From Silene conica (Eukaryota; Streptophyta; Magnoliopsida; Caryophyllales; Caryophyllaceae): 64,000 nt of DNA. This document shows, one piece after another, positions 59,052 to 64,000 of this stretch. How positions within the stretch are numbered: the first letter of the stretch is position 1; each line of letters starts with the position of its first letter. The notes beneath the pieces were generated by a model. The model was not told the origin of the DNA. It was given only the letters and a program-made list of their open reading frames with translations, and did no database searches. Location of the stretch: the NCBI GenBank assembly GCA_029255685.2, contig CM055315.2, forward strand, positions 48,651,705 through 48,715,704. Reading direction: 5' to 3'. A program made the position numbers and the translations under genes.

Positions 59052-60865
59052 TGTAATAACCCGAATTTTACTCGTTTTATAAATTGGTGACGGGTTATTC
59101 AATTTTATACAAGGGTTTTATTTGGATCACAAGTTTTGTGTCGATTAGGAGATTCGAACTCGAGACCATGAGGATGCCTAGATGGGCCTCGAGTTGTGTG
59201 CACATTCTAGCCCACATATCACGTTTTCCCTATACTTTACAAAACCTCATGCAGCCGTGAGGTTTACAAGTTAGGAAAACCTAAACCTAGTACTCCTTAC
59301 CTCATACAATCACACACATCCCACAGCCGTCGTAGCAAGGAGTTCGTAGGAGACTTTCACGGTGGCCATAGGGCAGTCTTAGGGTGGTCGAAACTGATCG
59401 GAAACAGGTAAGTCAACACGTTTCCTTCTCCATGGGTTGTTTTCCTGTGTTTTCAATAGTTATTGGAGTCGGGAAAATCTTTCATATGGGTTCTGATCTT
59501 TGTATAGCTGTGACCTACGGACTTAGTAGTCGTGTTTTGACATATAGGGAGTCACCCTCGACCACCGAGAACCACCAGTCGTGGTGGTTTTGGTTGTCGT
59601 TGTCAGCAGTGGTTCTTTCGCTAAAAAACAGAGTTTTTGTACGAGTTATTTCGCGTGGGTTGCGTGTCTGTTCCGGCTAGCGTATGGTCTGGGTATTAGT
59701 GTGGATAAGATGGTGGTGGTCTGGGGCGTGTCAGGGTGGTTACGTTGGTGGCTGTGGGTGGTCGGTCAGAGTCGTACGGGTAGTTTCGCTGTCAGGATAT
59801 CTCGGTTTGGGCCCTGGTTCATCAGGGCAGTGGTGGTTGAGCAGGCGGGTGTGGGTCGTAGTGATAGAAGGAGGTGCGGGGTACAGATATGGGTGGCTGG
59901 TGGTGGTGGCCGTGGCGGAACAAGGTGGTGGTGAGGGCTGTTGGTCGTGGGGTTTGAGAACGGAAAAGGGTTATGGGTCGTGAATAGTTTGGGTGTTTAC
60001 TATTATTATTATTATTATTATTATTAATGTTATTATTATTAAAGTTAGTATTGTTATTTTATTTTTATCTTTTGTTATCTAGTGTAGTATTTTCTACCAT
60101 CGATATTGAGTCGCATTTCGTAATTTGATAGTTAAAGTTGTGAGTCGGGAACCTTTTTAAGTCATGGGAGTTACTATATTTGGAAGTTACTATATTGGGA
60201 AAGTTTCTATTTATGGAAACTTTCCACTTATGGAAGGTTGCTTTTTATAGTAAGTATGATCGTTAAGGGGGTTCGGGAAGATTGTTTATTCGTTGCGTAT
60301 ATCTGTTTAGGTAGCAAGTTTCGCGTGGAACATTTTTAACAAGCCTCGGATTTGTCTGCGTTTCTGCTAATTCAGGTAGGGGAAATACTGGTATATGATA
60401 ATGTGTGATCAGATCTTATTTGTTGTTAAGCATGTTTGTTATATAATATCATGGGATCATTATATTGAGTTATTTATATTATTATGTGATACAATACAAT
60501 GTGAAAATATTGGGTCTTGTGATATGGTGTTGGATCGGTGCGGAGTATATATGGCGTTGGATCGGTGCGGAGTATATATGGCGTTGGATCGGTGCGGAGT
60601 TTATATGGTGTTGGATCGGTGCGGAGTTTATATGGCATTGGATCGGTGCGGAGTTTATTTGGCGTTGGATCGGTGCGGAGTATATTATATTGTGATTATT
60701 TATTTTTCTTTTTCCATACTCAACCTCGTGGTTGACCCTGTGTATTCGTGATCACCTGTGATGAACCAATTATTGGGGAGCAGATTGACAGGTGGCTGAG
60801 ACTAAGGGGGAGCTATGGGAGAGAGAGCTTGGATCCGGACCAGACTAAAGTCTAGATCACCTTAG
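59052..60865 (+). mobile_element. Gypsy LTR G3, first part
   Basis: Begins TGTAATAACCCG at 59052, inside copia B gag, and runs to the insertion of G4. It contains tta triplets at 60001-60032, a 27-bp minisatellite (60530-60691) and the actcaacctcgtggttgac segment near 60719, which is found in reverse in G2 and again in G4. ORFs at 59384-59983 are chance Gly/Trp-rich frames from GT-rich sequence. Confidence 0.7.
60530..60691 (+). repeat. 27-bp minisatellite, six copies
   Basis: Six tandem units starting ttggatcggtgcggagt, with small changes at the end of each unit (tatatggcg, ttatatggtg and similar). As 27 is a multiple of three, all three forward frames stay open and give repetitive ORFs (such as 60395-60751), which should not be taken as genes. 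Confidence 0.93.
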
Positions 60866-60991
60866 TGTAACACTTTGCGTTTTAGGGCTTATGTATATGT
60901 ACTACTTGTGGTTGTCTTATGCTTGTGGGGTGTTTTGTTATCGTTACGGGGTGGCGAACTTCGGGACGAAGTTCATTTTAAGGAGGGAAGA

Positions 60992-62615
60992 CTGTAATAC
61001 CCAGTATATTAGCCTCGGTCAACGGCAGTCAAACCATGTTTTATACAAGTATTTCAAATGAAACTTTTATAAAGTATTTTACGTCAACTGTTATTATTTT
61101 ATAAATCGTATTTCTACGATTATTTCGTATTTCATAATTATTTTATATTTGATGATTATTTCATAAAATGACATTTCATTCGTATTTCTTTAATTTTGAT
61201 AATATATTTATAATTAAATATATTCCTAATTTTATATTTATTCCAAAACTATAATTTTTATTATTATTTAAGTCGTAATTATATTTAAAACCTAATTAAA
61301 TTAATTTATATATTCTTATATACGTGCTAATAATTTTATATTCTTATAATTAACTGAATTAATATTTATTAATGCTAAATTACATAATTTAATTAGCATA
61401 ATTATTTTTACGTACTCGTTTATTTTAAGTTACGGGTTAAGAACGAGATATAAACGAATTAGTGCCTCGATATGTGTGATGGGCCGAGTAAGAGAAGCAG
61501 TGGGCCCGTTTATCTATACTAGACTACATGAAACCCTAACCCTACCCCTTGTCCATCGACAAACACAATTATTCATCGACGTATTATCATACTATCAAAA
61601 AATCTAATACAGTTATCATCATCACCTAAACATCTACGTCTTCTTCATCATCTTAAATCGGATATGCTGCAACTAAAACTACCATAATTGCTGCTTCGTT
61701 ATCTATGTTATCCGTTCATCAAAGGTACGATCTACATATCGACTTGTATCGTTTAATTCGTTTATCGCTTCTTTTTCTTTAACTTTCGCACTTAGACTCG
61801 TCAGCACCGTGGTGGTGGTGGCATGGTTTCAAAACATAAACAGAGGAGAATCGGACTGACTAGCGCTTTTTGAACCGGTTTTTGGACCTTCGAATGGGGA
61901 TGGGTTGCACCTGGGTTGGTGGACGTGGAATCCTAGGATAGTGGCGACCATTATGGTACCATTGTGGTGGTCGTGGGTGGTGGCTAGTGGCAGCAATCGC
62001 AGGGGAAAGAGGGACTGTTCACGCGGTACAGTAGCAGCAGACAGAGTAAATTCCCCGTGTTGACAGGTGGTTTGGTGGGGTCTGTGTGATGGTTATAGGG
62101 AGAATCAGGAAGGGAGAGGACCACCCCTGGAACTACCGTGTGTCAGTGGTGACAACGGTGGTGGCCAGAGGTGGTGTGGGGCATGGTGGTGAGAGAAATC
62201 AATGGGAGAAGGAGAGGGTGTACACAGGAGTAGCTGCGGAACGGAGTATACGGGTTGTGTGCAGGCTATTTCGACAGCCTGTTTAGAGCGGTTATGGTGG
62301 CCTCTGGTGGTGGATAATGGGTGGAAGTTGTAGTGGGTAGTACGTAGTTGAGGTCGGGTCCTGTGGTGGTAATTGTCGAGGACCGGGCTAGTGGTGGCGG
62401 TGTCGGGAAAAAGGGCCGTAACAGACCTGTTGTCCGTGTTTGGCTGTTGTGCTACGCGGGAAGTTAGTGCCTGTTTGTTTTTGATTTTAGATTCATGTTT
62501 TGTTAGTGGAAATAATTATTATATATTATTATTATTATTATTATTATTATAATATATTATGATTAATTATTATTATTATTACTCGTTATTGTTCGTGGCT
62601 GCTGCATTAGTACTA

Positions 62616-62655
<40 letters not shown>

Positions 62656-63862
62656 TATTATTATTACTCGTTGTTGTTTGCACTTATTCTTAGTAATATT
62701 ATTATTATTATTATATTGTCATTATATGTTACTATTATTATTATTATTATTAATTTTGTATTATTGTTATCATTAGAATAGTATGTTTATTATTATTAGT
62801 AATGTTGTTCATACTTTAATTTTTAAAGTTGTTAAGTAATTTGTATACAAGTATGTGACGGTTATCAATAGTTCGAGTACAGTTGCTATGTTTGTTTATT
62901 TAATTGAAGTTAGTTATATAAGTAAATGAGTCGAATGAGTTAATTGATTTATATAAGGGTTAAGCTACGAAGTTTATTAATTAATTAGTTGTGAACGTGT
63001 TATATTAAATAGAGAATTAATATTAAGTAATATTCATAGGGAACGAGTTTGAAGTGGAGTATTTCTGATTCCCGTTGATTACGTGATTGCTCGGAGTTTT
63101 GCTTGATCAGGTAGGATACACTGGCACTATACTCTATGAAGTGTTATGAATGAATGTTTACTCTGAGATGTGTTATGAATGGATGTTGCCTTGTATGTTA
63201 TGGATGCAAGTATGAGTTATATGAGCATGGTACTTAATGGTTATTTATTTTAGTGTTGCATTCATGAGCATGGCATGTGCATTGTTTACGGATACGAGAT
63301 GATGATGATATTATTGGGCCCAGGCTAGTTCTGCAGGACTAGACCTAGTGACCTCACTTGTTATGCTGGTGTTCGGCGACGGCCGACTATAGTCTGCCGG
63401 GAGGTTCGGTATGGCTTGGTGCAAGGGTATGAGTTTGAGAATGAGATTGAGATTGAGCTCGAGCATATCATGGCATTGCATATCACTATTTGTTGCATTA
63501 TGATTTTGTGTTATTCTACTCAACCGCGAGGTTGACAGTGTATTCGTGTGCACCTACGATGATCCGGAATGGGGAGTAGACTTTACAGGAAATAGACAGA
63601 TGAGCTAGGAGCTGGGGCAGGAATGTGAGATGCAGACTTTGGACCGACTTAGAATTACATCACATCTAGAGAGTCATCAGTTGTATTTTCTTTTCCGCTG
63701 AGCAGTAATTTGTAATAACAAAAGTTAAATTTTATTAGTTTTATATAAAGTACTTTGGTTGTTTTACTTTGTTATACACTACCTCGGACATTCCGAGATG
63801 GTAACAACCCTATTTATTTGAGAATGTCTTGCTAAAGGCTCTAAAATAAATGGGGTGTTACA
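60992..63862 (+). repeat. 3' LTR of gypsy G4
   Basis: 2871 bp from TGTAATACCC to GGGGTGTTACA. It includes a (tta)n tract at 62520-62757, the actcaaccgcgaggttgac segment near 63516 and the gagatggtaacaaccct end block. It is related to G2 and G3. The ORFs at 62086-62286 and 63311-63553 have no protein features. Confidence 0.8.
62520..62757. repeat. (TTA)n microsatellite cluster
   Basis: Three runs of tta/att triplets broken by short unique stretches, in the G4 LTR, matching the (AAT)n tract of G2. Confidence 0.9.
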
Positions 63863-63867
63863 CTTAG

Positions 63868-64000
63868 TTAGTTTAGCACGAGTTGTACTTACTTTATTTT
63901 GTTAAGACTTTTGGACACAGTTGTAAGAACATGTTATGAGTTAATTTTGATTAAAGTACTGTTTATCTTTCCTTTGTATCTACTGCCTCGGGAAACCGAG
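63868..64000 (+). mobile_element. Gypsy LTR G3, second part
   Basis: Follows the second cttag and continues the G3 LTR. Its end, tgcctcgggaaaccgag, corresponds to tacctcggacattccgag in G4 at about 63782-63799, about 60 bp short of the expected LTR end. It runs off the window. Confidence 0.65.

Larger units (their letters stand above)
60866..63862 (+). mobile_element. Gypsy element G4, deletion derivative
   Basis: Flanked by the 5-bp duplication cttag at 60861-60865 and 63863-63867, with TGTAACAC at the left and GGGGTGTTACA at the right. Only 126 bp precede the LTR that starts at 60992. That stretch ends with the gypsy pol-end hairpin (gaacttcg, 3-base loop, cgaagttc, at 60956-60974) and a purine tract aaggagggaagac. 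This suggests that most of the 5' LTR and the whole coding interior were lost. Confidence 0.75.

Noticed and set aside
59384..59983. Gly/Val/Trp-rich overlapping ORFs, possibly a glycine-rich protein gene
   Set aside because: They lie inside gypsy LTR G3, are open in several frames because of GT-rich sequence, and have no start or splice context.
60395..60751. ORF with repeated MALDRCGVY units
   Set aside because: A translation of the 27-bp minisatellite; all forward frames are open there.
1..64000. tRNA, rRNA or host protein-coding genes
   Set aside because: The tRNA-like matches are only 12-base primer-binding sites next to LTRs, and every convincing ORF is a retrotransposon protein.

Overview
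This window is nuclear DNA of a flowering plant, probably a eudicot. It is AT-rich and consists almost entirely of nested transposable elements: Ty1/copia LTR elements (including a large SIRE-type one), Ty3/gypsy LTR elements, two L1-type LINEs of the plant DUF4283/zf-RVT kind, and one Stowaway MITE. I found no host gene, tRNA, rRNA, CRISPR array or bacterial-type operon. The species cannot be fixed from the sequence. The picture fits pericentromeric or other heterochromatin, or a poorly recombining region of a large genome.

Layout, left to right. 1-2429: a copia LTR (family A, + strand) containing a solo LTR of family B (- strand, 380-1659, duplication attta). 2430-7582: a decayed copia element (family C, copy C1, - strand) with 3' LTR, RNase H, RT, integrase, protease and gag, cut in gag by a gypsy LTR (G2, 7583 to about 8778). 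8779-9641 and 34276-36150: the 3' part and 3' LTR of a family-A copia element, split by a gypsy element G1 (9642-34270, - strand, duplication aactg). G1 has 2.9-kb LTRs and a gag gene but no pol. Its gag is split by a complete SIRE-type copia element (15550-26160, duplication aattc), and its leader by a complete LINE (26453-31220, about 13-15 bp duplication). 36182-37877: a 5' fragment of a second SIRE copy. 37878-45604: remains of Tat/Athila-type gypsy elements in both orientations, holding a 5'-truncated LINE (40061-43205) that itself carries a Stowaway MITE (40232-40321).

45605-54313: a second family-C copia (C2) whose 5' LTR and gag lie on the - strand while the rest of gag, pol and the 3' LTR lie on the + strand. 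The gag is split at the same place on both sides and one junction falls exactly on the LTR end. 54314-54725: a gag-like ORF fragment of a Tat/Athila-type element. 54726-59051: 5' LTR, primer-binding site, long leader and start of gag of a family-B copia. A gypsy LTR (G3) interrupts it at 59052, and G3 is itself interrupted by a deletion-derivative gypsy element G4 (60866-63862, duplication cttag). The tail of G3 runs off the window end.

None of the elements reads as fully intact. The closest are the SIRE element (one apparent frameshift between gag and pol, one stop in pol, nearly identical LTRs) and the LINE at 26.5-31.2 kb (one stop in each ORF). The most unusual points are the split and inverted C2 copia, which looks like self-integration; the pol-less G1 gypsy, whose gag carries four zinc knuckles and a hydrophobic tail; the GC-rich palindrome clusters in otherwise AT-rich LTRs and leaders; and short hairpins at the 3' end of the internal region in both copia and gypsy elements.
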